From the NCBI GenBank assembly GCA_036346225.1, contig JARFIW010000835.1, forward strand, positions 1,101,829 to 1,165,828: a stretch of 64,000 nucleotides of DNA, given 5' to 3'. The position numbers and the translations under genes were made by a program. This stretch comes from Platerodrilus igneus (lineage: Eukaryota > Arthropoda > Insecta > Coleoptera > Lycidae). Under the pieces are notes generated by a model. That model searched no databases, had not been told where the DNA came from, and saw only the letters and a list, made by a program, of their open reading frames with translations. This document shows positions 21,825 through 29,995 of the stretch, piece by piece (within the stretch, counting starts at the first letter, position 1; each line of letters begins with the position of its first letter).

Positions 21825-23156
21825 TTATTCGCTAATATGACGCGTAACGATTTCCGTAAACGGATCGTATTCGAATATAGAGTCGTGCAAAATTAAGCAG
21901 TATGCTTTAGTGGTTTGATCGAAAATGTTGCTGGATTCGATTTCGAGACGTATATCGACGGCCGAATTTTTAATAGATTCTTCTTGACGACTGCAATCGA
22001 TCACGAACACGGGACAATTGCCAAATTGCTGATAGTCGTTCAAACAACACAGAGCGTAGCTCAAATTGCTCGCGCCTGCATAATAGTTTTCCGGAAATTT
22101 CGAATAGTGCATGAACGGGTCGAATAATCGTTATTGGCAAAGTCCGAATTCATATCTTGAAGTGGAAATTCTTGGGAATTAAGGTATAGTTTTAAATTTG
22201 TCAGATTGCAGTGATCGAACTGGGCTGCCGATTGCTTCGCATTATCATACTTGCCATGCTGAAGAGTAAATAGAATCCATCGAGGTTTTCTAATTCGTTC
22301 GAATTCTTAATACGCCAAACGTGAATTTTCGAAGACGGAAAGGACGGCAACTCGTGAAGCTCCCAGCGACGAAAGTAAACCACAATTCTGGGATTTTTAT
22401 GCAAATGATGGAATAAATTTAATTTCGATTCATCGCTAAGCTTTAAATGCGGAACCTCCACGATATTTTAGTAATTTTAAATGTTAGCTCGTTTTCGTCG
22501 CTCTTGTAACAATTGACGTCGCTCTTGGATCTAATTAAAACAAGCTCTTGCGGCATGTTTACGACGGCTCGTTTATAATCCTCGCAAAATCCAAAAATAT
22601 GCTTTAGAGGCACATTGCACGAGAAGCGTCCGTTCTTAAAAATGTCGGCGTTTGTATCTCCTCGAGGGTCCCAGGTGCTATTGCTCAAACCGTTGAATTT
22701 TTTGTGATACGAAGCGAGACCCTTCATCGTGCACGTTATACCAGGCTGCTTACAAACGTCGACCACATGCGTGCTCCCCATTTTGTACTGTATTTCATCG
22801 AACAAGAATAATATTGCGTTGTTCGTTATCGTATACGGTTTACCTTCGGTTTTCACCGAAAACGTTCCCTTAATATTAATGTAACTGTCGTAGGTTGCGG
22901 TTATAGCATCGGAATTTTGGATTTCTATAATCACTCTATCGCTGTGGTCTGTGTTTCGCGTGAAGGGTAAATACGAATAATAATCTTCTTTCGAAATTGT
23001 CTCTTCGTAGCGAGGCCTTTTGAATACGTCTAATTTGGCCACCTCGTCAAAACGTAATTTCTTCAAAGGAGAACTAATCACCGACGAGATGTGATCTGCG
23101 ACCATTTTCGTGCTACTACCAAAATCACCACGTATTTTACCGCCACGTTTAGCCAT
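21825..23156 (-). pseudogene. Double-jelly-roll major capsid protein
   Basis: The N-terminal 237 residues (23,156-22,443) are open: FDEVAKLDVFKRPRYEE, a region ITNNAILFLFDEIQYKMG, CKQPGITCTMKGLASYHKK, and the end ELTFKITKISWR. The frame then shifts and continues 22,461-22,201 with VPHLKLSDESKLNLF and VYFRRWELHELPSFPSS, shifts again, and ends at 21,825 with CPVFVIDCSRQEESIKNSAV and HDSIFEYDPF. This order is that of the DJR-like proteins of arthropod Polinton-type elements, proposed to form the icosahedral shell. Length (about 440 codons) is normal. Two or three frameshifts inactivate it. It sits between a small basic ORF and the packaging ATPase. Confidence 0.8.
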
Positions 23157-23179
23157 TTCTAGTACTTTTTTTCTATCTC

Positions 23180-23522
23180 GTATTCAAAAGCTTGTAGCCG
23201 AGCGCTTTTAAGAAACTTGCGTCTGCGCGACTAAGAGCGAGGTTCTTTTTCCTCTTCTTTTTAATATGATGTCGCTTTTCACACCTCTTCCGCTTTTTAT
23301 TTCGTTATGGCCTAACGATGATTTGCGTGCGACTGCAGATTTCGAGAACGTTTTTGCGTTTTATATAGGTTTGTTTTGAGGAAGAAGAAGAAGAAGACTT
23401 CGGCAGCAACGACGATAACAATGCCCAACGCGCGGATTTTTCTTAGGTATATTGACGACTGCGGCTAACGTCTGTTGCTGCTGCTGCTGATGCTGACGCT
23501 CGTCATCGTAAACGACGCCCAT
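23180..23522 (-). pseudogene. Small basic protein between the two capsid genes
   Basis: ATG at 23,522 begins MGVVYDDERQHQQQQQTL, a Gln-rich start followed by a Leu-rich run caused by (aag)n sequence, and stops near 23,360. A second frame downstream is very basic and ends RADASFLKALGYKLLNT near 23,180, just before the major capsid ATG. The FL-x-x-LG-Y/F end resembles, from memory, a small protein that often lies at this point in arthropod Polinton-like elements. Function unknown; a minor virion component is possible. Confidence 0.4.
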
Positions 23523-23570
23523 TTTAACTTAATAATAATTTTATTATTCGCGTCTTAGCTCTAGGCGAAC

Positions 23571-24286
23571 GCAAAGTACGTATCCTTCGAAAAATTAACC
23601 GCTTCACCCGTATGATCCACCAGTCTCAACGTAATGTTATCGAATTCGTCCACGCACAGAGGGAAACGAATTATATTGCTGGGTTGTTGTTCTATGCTGT
23701 AGCCAGGGGCACGGTTAGGCCAAATTCGTAAATGCTATGACAAAGTTGGTTATTGCGGTACGCTCCCGTCGTAATGTTAGTATCTACGAAAATATTAGAT
23801 ACCGAAATTATTTCCACATCGCGATCGGACGTATGCGAACGACCTTCCTCTAAAATTCGATCATGAAATCCCAGCATTCGACCGATGTTGCCGCGCTTCG
23901 TGAAGTCTACGGAGTATTTCGATTTTATTTCGCACTTTAGGGTATTATTATTAGCTCTTAAAGAAAACAAGCCGTCGACCAATCCGTCGTCGTCCAAAGT
24001 TACGGACGAATTAATTTCTTTGTTGGCTTTAGCCGACTCAATATCTTTTTCTCAGGAACGTGTTTAGCTCGTCTATTTCGTAGCATCCCTCGTCGATGGT
24101 GATTTCTTTATCTTTATCGTAATAGAACTTATTATTTCCCTCGTAAATATTTCGAACGGTGTTGCACGTGTAAAGACCCACCAAGCCGCAGGTGTACGTG
24201 CCGCCATCGTTCAGTCTCACAGGTGGGTATAGCGTACCGCTGCTGATGGTATTTCCATACCCGAATATCGTGAATGTCCTAGACAT
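23571..24286 (-). pseudogene. Penton-like (single jelly-roll) minor capsid protein
   Basis: Starts at ATG 24,286 with RTFTIFGYGNTISSGTLYPP and reaches RKRY then stop at 24,038. A second frame (23,997-23,692) continues with LKCEIKSKYSVDFTKRGNIG, RMLGFHDRILEEG and ISVSNIFVDTNITTGAYRNN. A third ends GYSIEQQPSNIIRFPLCVD and VNFSKDTYFAFA at 23,571. The pattern NI-x-R-MLGF and the C-terminal QQPSNIIRFPL block are typical of the minor capsid (penton-base-like) proteins of arthropod Polintons, which close the capsid vertices. The start codon overlaps the end of the protease gene by eight bases. Confidence 0.75.
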
Positions 24287-24746
24287 GAATGTAGCGCTCC
24301 GAGGGCATTATGGTTCTTTTATGTAAAAATTTCAACACTAAATGACCGCACACGATCGTGTTAAAGTCTTGCTCCCTTTCCACGTTATAATATATATCGC
24401 TACCGTGAAAATATCTTAAGACTTCCTCAGGAGGCCTCAGGTCTCGAAACTATCGAAGTATATCACCGTATTGGCCCTTTTTTATAACCGACCCAATGCG
24501 TGCCCGGACCGGATCCATCGTCTAAATTTATAATACCACTTTCGTTTCGCCACGGCGGTGCTAAGCTTCCGTCGCGTCTTTTAGCGGCAACTCGTCTCGC
24601 ATGTACACGCCTCTAAAATACGGAACACCTTTAGCATATTTGTGCAGATCGAGATCGGTCAATGCGCGCATGGGAGGTGTAAGGGTGGTGGTGGTGGTGG
24701 TGGTGGTGGCGGCGAGCTTAGCATTCCTCGATACCGTCGAAGTCAT
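24279..24746 (-). pseudogene. Adenain-like cysteine protease
   Basis: ATG at 24,746 with an expanded threonine run (residues 14-21, from a (ggt)n microsatellite on the plus strand). After frameshifts near 24,560, 24,475 and 24,440 the adenovirus-protease-like core is visible: GPGTHWVGY, with the catalytic His, then VIYFDSF, with a following Asp, and QDFNTIVCGHLVLKFL, with the catalytic Cys and a Gln seven residues before it, the spacing seen in adenain. The family matures capsid proteins by cutting at Gly-containing sites. Three breaks inactivate it. Its stop at 24,279-24,281 overlaps the penton-like ATG. Confidence 0.8.
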
Positions 24747-25043
24747 CCGTTTTTTGAATCCCCCGGATAAGGTTTCAAGTACAAGGCGCTACCTTTCTTG
24801 TGAGGCTTTAAATACAATCCGCTGCCGACTTTTTCTCTTCCATGGCTCTGTTGTGACGCGCGTTCTCGTCGAAATACCTCTTTGCATTTTGGCCGAATTG
24901 ATGGCGTTTGCGACGCTCGACGCTCCGCCGGCCAGTGCTCCGAGCGCCGAAAGACCCGCCAATATCGGAATCAAAGGCAATAAGCCTCCTCGCTTGGGCA
25001 CCGGTATTATGCGCGGTACTTTAATTTTCGAACGACCTCCCAT
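24743..25043 (-). pseudogene. Glycine-rich hydrophobic peptide (pX/pVI-like core or membrane protein)
   Basis: ATG 25,043 gives MGGRSKIKVPRIIPVPKRGG, then the hydrophobic Gly/Ala stretch LPLIPILAGLSALGALAGGA (residues 22-41) and a basic tail. After a frameshift near 24,815 the tail repeats L-Y-L-K-P (GLYLKPHKKG then ALYLKPYPG) and stops at 24,743-24,745, overlapping the protease ATG as atga. Short hydrophobic-plus-basic proteins with L-Y-L-K/N-P repeats sit at this place in arthropod Polinton-like elements and have been compared with adenovirus pX/pVI. A membrane-active or DNA-condensing role is inference. Confidence 0.55.
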
Positions 25044-25051
25044 CCTGTTGA

Positions 25052-25663
25052 CTATAATTTTGCAGCATTCATCGCGCTCGAAATGAGACGATTATGCGAA
25101 GCATCTCCGTGTCCTTTACTCTTGATGCTTTGTTTTCTGATTTCTTTAGATATTTTACTTATAAGACCGCCTCTGAAGGAGCATTTTCTGCCGACGTTAC
25201 CGTTATTGTCTTTGAATTTACCCGAGCATCGACGTACTCGACGTCGTCGTTTTTGTCGTCGTCGTCGTCCTCCTCGCTGTCGACGATCCAGTTTCACGGC
25301 CATTTTCTTGTCTATTCCCATTCCTAGTTTGCGTTTCGCTTTCATTGCAGCCGTTACGCCCAACGCTGCGAGCTTCTCGGACCACTTAGAATCTTTGGCC
25401 TTGACTCGCCGCCAAGCCGCTTCTTGCAAGACCTTGTCGGCCTCGTGCCTGCGCTCCACGTCTTTGTGATGCGAATACGCGATGTCGTGCTGCTTGCACG
25501 CTTCGTCTAGAGGATTAATACCTTTGTCTCCGCGATTTAAACGCTCTTGTAGCCTGGTTCCGGGACCGCAGAAGTTATGACCAGGAAGGTGCAGTTCGAA
25601 GGGCAATTTATTTAAGAGGTTGTTGAACAACCCTTCACCCCGTGTACCAACATTGACTAACAT
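25052..25663 (-). CDS. Parvovirus-type phospholipase A2 domain protein
   Basis: Read from ATG 25,663 (MLVNVGTRGEGLFNNLL) this frame is intact for about 203 codons. A PLA2 domain is clear: LPGHNFCGPGTRLQERL, the calcium-binding loop Y/F-x-G-P-G-T, then LDEACKQHDIAYS, the catalytic D-x-x-C-x-x-H-D-x-x-Y motif with His-Asp intact, and helical KVLQEAAWRRVKA. The C-terminal half is extremely basic (GGRRRRQKRRRRVRR), suiting DNA or nuclear targeting. In parvovirus VP1 the same domain breaches endosomal membranes. The upstream ttgcaggag looks like a splice acceptor; the frame is also open further upstream through a (TA)n run, but that stretch encodes only Tyr-Ile repeats and is unlikely to be coding. 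Confidence 0.75.
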   Translation of the reverse strand: MLVNVGTRGEGLFNNLLNKLPFELHLPGHNFCGPGTRLQERLNRGDKGINPLDEACKQHDIAYSHHKDVERRHEADKVLQEAAWRRVKAKDSKWSEKLAALGVTAAMKAKRKLGMGIDKKMAVKLDRRQRGGRRRRQKRRRRVRRCSGKFKDNNGNVGRKCSFRGGLISKISKEIRKQSIKSKGHGDASHNRLISSAMNAAKL

Positions 25664-25687
25664 CTCTCCTGCAATAACGTAACAATT

Positions 25688-25689
<2 letters not shown>

Positions 25690-25728
<39 letters not shown>
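25690..25728. repeat. (TA)n microsatellite
   Basis: About 19 uninterrupted TA dinucleotides just upstream of the PLA2-domain start codon, in the position of a leader or intron. Likely to vary in length between copies or individuals. Confidence 0.9.
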
Positions 25729-25732
<4 letters not shown>

Positions 25733-25767
25733 ACTGCATACAGAATAAATTTTATTTACAAAAAGGA

Positions 25768-26377
25768 TCATACACTATCTTTAAAATACAAAGGTTTCAT
25801 TTCGACATTTAAATTCTTTTGATATAAACATAATACGTCATCGACAATTTCGTGAGGGAAATGGCGCGTGATTTCTAATAAGCCGAGTCTGTTGATGTCG
25901 TAAAGAACGTTTAGGGTACTTAGGGATGGATTTCCAAATACGTATTCGCTTATCATCTCGACTCGACATAAGATTTGATCCTGCACGTTCGAATAAAGTC
26001 CAGCATCCTCGAGGAGGGACGCCTTCACCTCCATCGTCGTCGCCGTCGCCGCTACTGCTCTTGCACCTGTTATACGCGTAAGCTCCAAACTCTTCGGGAA
26101 GGCAAGTGGCGACGCACTCTATATTTCTATCGTAGAACTCTTGAAAATCTTGTCCTTTCAATATTTCTAATTTGAGCATTACAAGAGGCGCTAGAGTAAA
26201 CACTTTTGCAAATTCTTCGCGGGAGAGAGAAATTCGCGCAACATTGTATCCGGATCCTGTTGTTGTTGATTCTAATGCGGCGAGAGCCGCAGCAGTTTTT
26301 TGCACCTCGACTCTATGAATGGACTCGTATTCGTCTTTAAATTCCACTTCCAAGTATCCGTCGATCGTCTGATGCAT
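25768..26377 (-). pseudogene. Unknown first gene of the leftward virion block
   Basis: Two overlapping frames, 26,377-25,838 and 26,088-25,768, look like halves of one gene with a frameshift near 26,050 in a (ggc/gac)-rich stretch. The N-terminal half reads TIDGYLEVEFKDEYESIHRV, LSREEFAKVFTLAPLVMLKL and a Cys pair; the C-terminal half reads MISEYVFGNPSLSTLNVLYD and ITRHFPHEIVDDVLCLYQKN. The frame is also open upstream of 26,377 to about 26,450 (Ala/Val-rich), so the true start may lie there. No domain recognised. Its position upstream of PLA2 and on the same strand suggests it belongs to the element. Confidence 0.45.
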
Positions 26378-26461
26378 TTCACGCCTCCAGTGCCATGCGA
26401 CTACGGAGGCGGCGGTAGCGCCTGCAGATGCAACCGTGGCAGTATCCGAGCGGTTGGAAAA

Positions 26462-27320
26462 AATTTTCTAAATTTATGTTTGGAAATTGTTAGAACAGAA
26501 GCTGGTCAAAGTATAAGTTAGATAGATGATTAACCGAGTTTTTTCTACCTTTTACGAAGGAAACGGAAGTTGACAGACATCGAGCATATAATTCTCTATT
26601 TGGGTGCTATCGAGTACTTGCCGGTTCTAGAAATAATTACGTGCTACCGACCGCTATGCGGAAGATTTGGTTCTAGGAAATGAGCAACCTACGAATGCAC
26701 AGAATACTCGGTATTAATGCTAACTGGTTTAGTGACCGCGCTTGTGCACTCTGCGAGTGACTTCGACAATCTTCGATTGTTTCCAAAGAAAACATTCAAA
26801 CCTGCCATTTCCTAAAATATGACGTAGAAGTTATTTAAAATTAAATTGCTTTATTAGCATTCTGTAGACAACAAGTTTGGTATTCCTTTAGTAAAGGTTT
26901 AAAGTGTTTTATTAAGTTTTTAATTATAGTAGCACTGCATCTTCTACAGCACGACTTGCAGTCAATTTGTGTGCGTGTGCTACAACCCTTTCGGATTTTT
27001 AACGCGATGCGATTATTGATCCGTAAAACACGGAAGACATGTCCGATGTTTCTACTAACTACATTCGCAGCATGGACGATGCGACCGGGTGCATGCATTG
27101 GTGTTAAATGTACTGGGCGAGCAGCAAGGATTGGCAAAAGATGACGTCATTTAGTTCACCGCTGAATCCTCAACTTCGTTCGGCCGTCTTCGGAAACCTT
27201 CGGTTTGCATTCTATAGGGAACATAAAGCAGGCGCGCAAGAGTAAAGTTTTTAGTTATAAGTTATTTCGCTTACAAGTTTAACCAAAGTCCTATAGTGCG
27301 GATTTTGTTTTGTACTAAAA
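26462..27320. other. Non-coding DNA right of the Polinton-like genes
   Basis: The right terminal repeat of the element would be expected here but no inverted match to 10.6-12.3 kb is visible. Only short shadow frames occur. The last 100 bases before 27,320 are AT-rich and might serve as leader for the zinc-finger frame. Confidence 0.4.
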
Positions 27321-27326
27321 TGGTAC

Positions 27327-27801
27327 CTGCAAACGTTTTAAATGCAACTCTTGCGGTGCTTCCTATACCTGGAAAAATGCTCTCAAACTGCACCAGAACA
27401 AATGTTGTGGTGTAACATCCTCCACGGTTAAGCTTATACATCCGTCAGCAGCAAAGTACTTAAACTGTATGTCTTGCGGTATCGCTTTTACGAGAATGGA
27501 CAACTTACTGCGACACAAGGAAAAACAGCACGGTATGTCATTAAGCCGTAAACGTTCAGCTCCGACAGCTGTTAAAGGGTCTTGTACGAAACAACCACGA
27601 ATTATGTGTAAAGTATGCGATTTCAAAATGGAAAAAACTACCTATGCCGCACACTTGAGAAGCAACAGGCATAAAAATGCAACAGTTACCGCTACTGGCA
27701 AAGATGGTGTAGAAGTGGTTAGCACAGCGTTTAACAACCGTATGGCTAGCTATCGCATAAAGAACACCAGTGTTGACGATGAAGTGTCCGAGTTTCTTTA
27801 A
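27327..27801 (+). CDS. Solo C2H2 zinc-finger protein resembling Polinton polymerase N-terminus
   Basis: An open frame runs from just after a stop near 27,322 to a stop at 27,799-27,801; the first in-frame ATG is at 27,469, but the frame upstream is coding-like. Three zinc fingers are visible: CNSCGASYTWKNALKLH (His partner then C), CMSCGIAFTRMDNLLRHKEK with a second His, and CKVCDFKMEKTTYAAHLRSN with a following His. The last is of the AHLRSN-x-HK type, followed by a block ending NRMASYRIKN and VSEFL. In arthropod Polinton-type polymerases this finger and a SYR(I/V)-x(n)-FL block precede the exonuclease. Here it ends cleanly with no polymerase behind it, so it is either a fragment or a captured stand-alone gene. 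The true start is unknown. Confidence 0.55.
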
Positions 27802-29140
27802 CACAAAAAATATGGTTATAACATCCTCTAGTAATCTGGAAAATAGGTACGAGGTCTTAAACGAAACCATGTAATGCTACATACCGAAAAAAGGCTATGT
27901 AAACAATTCTAATTTTAGTTTAGATTTGTAAGTGAATTCGTGCCAATATTTTAAAAGACTTGTGCGTGCATTTCCGTCACTTTAGATAGTTGCATCGGCG
28001 CTCGAGAATTCGCAGACGCGGAGTGGGAAAGTAAGTTGGACTAGCCAACGAAACGTCAAACAGTGTGGTTATCTGGAGTGTGCCTTATATCTTGTCTTTT
28101 CTCTTTTAAGTAATGTAGGTTTCCTCTGTCGTATCTATTATCGTTCCTCACCTTATTCCTGTTGTTCCGCTACAAAAAAGAAGAGGAAAGACAAATTAAT
28201 TTGACTTTAACGGGGGCGAAGGCCGAACCACGCCTAACAACGCCCAACTAACGCCAAAATAGCTGCCATGTTGTGAAGAGCTCCACAGTTTACGTGAATA
28301 CATTTTATCTTTTCCTATAATCGCAATTAACATTTTTTGCATGTGATACAATAATTTGAAACATAAATCTGGAGTAATATTTCGTGGCGCAATATTATGT
28401 ATGTGTTTATTATATGTATTCTAACTGTCGTAGTGGCTCTTATCAATTACACCGGGACTTTAACGAGTATACCTTAGAATAGAACACCAAGATATAAAGT
28501 AAACACCAACTTTATACCCAATTAATTAATACAATTAGTTTGTCGGGCGAGGACGACAAAAGGTACATCATTCCTAATAGTACAGCACCCTACTCATAGG
28601 GGGGCATAAATATATAAGATAGTTGCTATATTGTATATATTTTATTGTGTTTCCTTCTACAAACAATTAAGGTAGGTCAGTAAACCGTATTAAATTGCTA
28701 TTAATTGGCTTGCATTCAGCGTACTTTCCTTTTGTAATTAACGCATTTGTTTGGAAAAGATATACACTTTTAAAAAGAAATTATACAGCGCTCTCACATG
28801 CGATTTGGGTAATGCATAATCGACAAGAAATTAGTTTGAGAAACGAATTGTATTTTCCAAGTACATATTTAGCATTGAGTATATAATTATATTATGACGT
28901 GCTTAGTAATTAAAAATGTTAAACCAGAAAATTGATAACTGTTTAAAATTTTAAAAGTCATGGGTTTTGAATATTCTAAAAACAGTACATTACTTTTTGA
29001 AAATGGTTTTAAATATTAAACACTTATGACTTATAAAGGGCTCATTTTCTAAACCTCCCGCGGTTTTAGATATTCGGAGATAGTTAGTTAAAGCATATGT
29101 ATTGGGTAGCGAAAAAGGTTTTAAAAATGGAGTTAAATAT
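27802..29140. other. Non-coding DNA
   Basis: No convincing gene. The 28,200-28,260 block is GC-richer and repetitive in feel (cgcctaacaacgcccaacta). An open frame at 28,695-28,886 has no recognisable signature. The rest is AT-rich. Confidence 0.4.
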
Positions 29141-29149
29141 AGATGAGCA

Positions 29150-29735
29150 AAAATTTAGAGGCTCGGAGCCTTTAAAAGTGTAACTTTGTAAGGGGTGGTT
29201 GGATTTTAAATCTGTTTACAGATTCGAATTCTGCGTAAAATTTTAGACTAATTTGATGTTTGCATGTCTAAAAAATTATAAGAACGGTCAGAAATCGCTA
29301 CCGGTAAAAAATCTTAAAGTGAGGGTAGCTCCCTGGGAGGGTGATGCTATCTGAAAAATTCCTAAAAAGCTGAGCAAATTCTAATATTAATTGATACCAA
29401 ACAAGGTACATTTATCTCGTGAGTGAAAATGTGGAGAAAGATTTATCTCGCAGAGGGTATATGTGTAACTTTGCAAGCAGCAGTCCTATATCAAATCTGT
29501 TAGCAGATTCGGATGCTGCATAAAATTCTAGACTAATTTGATGTATCGCACGTCTAAACAAATTTATAAGAACGGTCAGAAATCGCTACCGGTAAAAATC
29601 TGAAAATGAGGGTAGCTCTCTGGGGGTGATGCTATCTGAAAAATTGCTAGAGATTCGAGTAGCTGAAAAAAATTTAATATTAATTGATACCAAACAATAT
29701 AGATTTATCTCGTGGGTGCGGTGCCAATAGGCACC
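29150..29735 (+). repeat. Two tandem copies of a ~296-bp satellite-like unit
   Basis: The stretch from about 29,150 to 29,440 recurs at about 29,445-29,735. Shared words include tataagaacggtcagaaatc, cgctaccggtaaaaa, ggtgatgctatctgaaaaat, attaattgataccaaacaa and atttatctcgtg. The offset between matching words is about 296 bases. Divergence is moderate, with small indels. No coding capacity. Confidence 0.75.
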
Positions 29736-29811
29736 GAGGAGTATCTCAAAAATTTTAGGGGTTAGGTTATCGATTTTTAGGGTAGGGATGGTTGGGGTAA
29801 AAATCCCACAA

Positions 29812-29905
29812 GGAGATCCACAAGGAGGAGATTCATCTCCACAAGGAGGAGATTCATCTCCACAAGGAGGAGATTCATCTCCACAAGGAGGAGATTCATC
29901 TCCAC
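29812..29905 (+). repeat. 21-bp minisatellite
   Basis: Four tandem copies of a 21-base unit beginning cacaaggaggagattcatct, preceded by a partial copy (ccacaaggagatc). The copies are identical, so the array is young. It lies at the left limit of BEL-2. Confidence 0.9.
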
Positions 29906-29995
29906 ATTTCCTTTTTATGGGAATTTACATGTAAATTTGGTCCAGATGTGTGAGAAAATGTGGATGCTGGAGGAAATGTGATCACAAAACAACCG

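Larger units (their letters stand above)
12194..26461. mobile_element. Polinton/Maverick (adintovirus-like) endogenous virus, degraded
   Basis: About 14 kb holding the hallmark set of a Polinton-type element: protein-primed family B DNA polymerase, retroviral-type integrase with chromodomain, adenain-like cysteine protease, FtsK/HerA-type packaging ATPase, double-jelly-roll major capsid protein and penton-like minor capsid protein. With them are DUF8207, PLA2-domain, glycine-rich and fibre-like proteins. Genes run rightward from 12.35 to 17.62 kb and leftward from 26.38 to 18.13 kb, meeting tail to tail. Nearly all are frameshifted. Terminal inverted repeats (normally hundreds of bases, with 6-bp target duplications) could not be located, so the limits given are those of the recognisable genes. 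Confidence 0.85.

Noticed and set aside
24601..25086. Plus-strand frames opposite the protease and glycine-rich genes
   Set aside because: Antisense shadows rich in Val or Pro runs from triplet repeats; the minus strand carries recognisable domains.
25083..25469. Arg/Ser-rich plus-strand frames opposite the PLA2 gene
   Set aside because: Low-complexity antisense of the Arg-rich tail; no independent signature.
25664..25771. N-terminal extension of the PLA2 protein (open frame upstream of 25,663)
   Set aside because: It encodes only a Tyr/Ile run from a (TA)n microsatellite and lies upstream of an acceptor-like site, so it is not treated as coding.
28695..28886. Possible small gene
   Set aside because: 63 codons with no recognisable motif in AT-rich DNA, and no start or splice context of note.
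26462..29140. Right terminal inverted repeat of the Polinton-like element
   Set aside because: I looked for inverted matches to the 10.6-12.3 kb words (gattatctcatcgg, ttctccatagc, cgtatttttg) and found none; a computed self-alignment would be decisive.
29812..29905. Short regular array that might suggest CRISPR
   Set aside because: The 21-bp units are directly contiguous with no spacers, and the genome is eukaryotic; it is a minisatellite.
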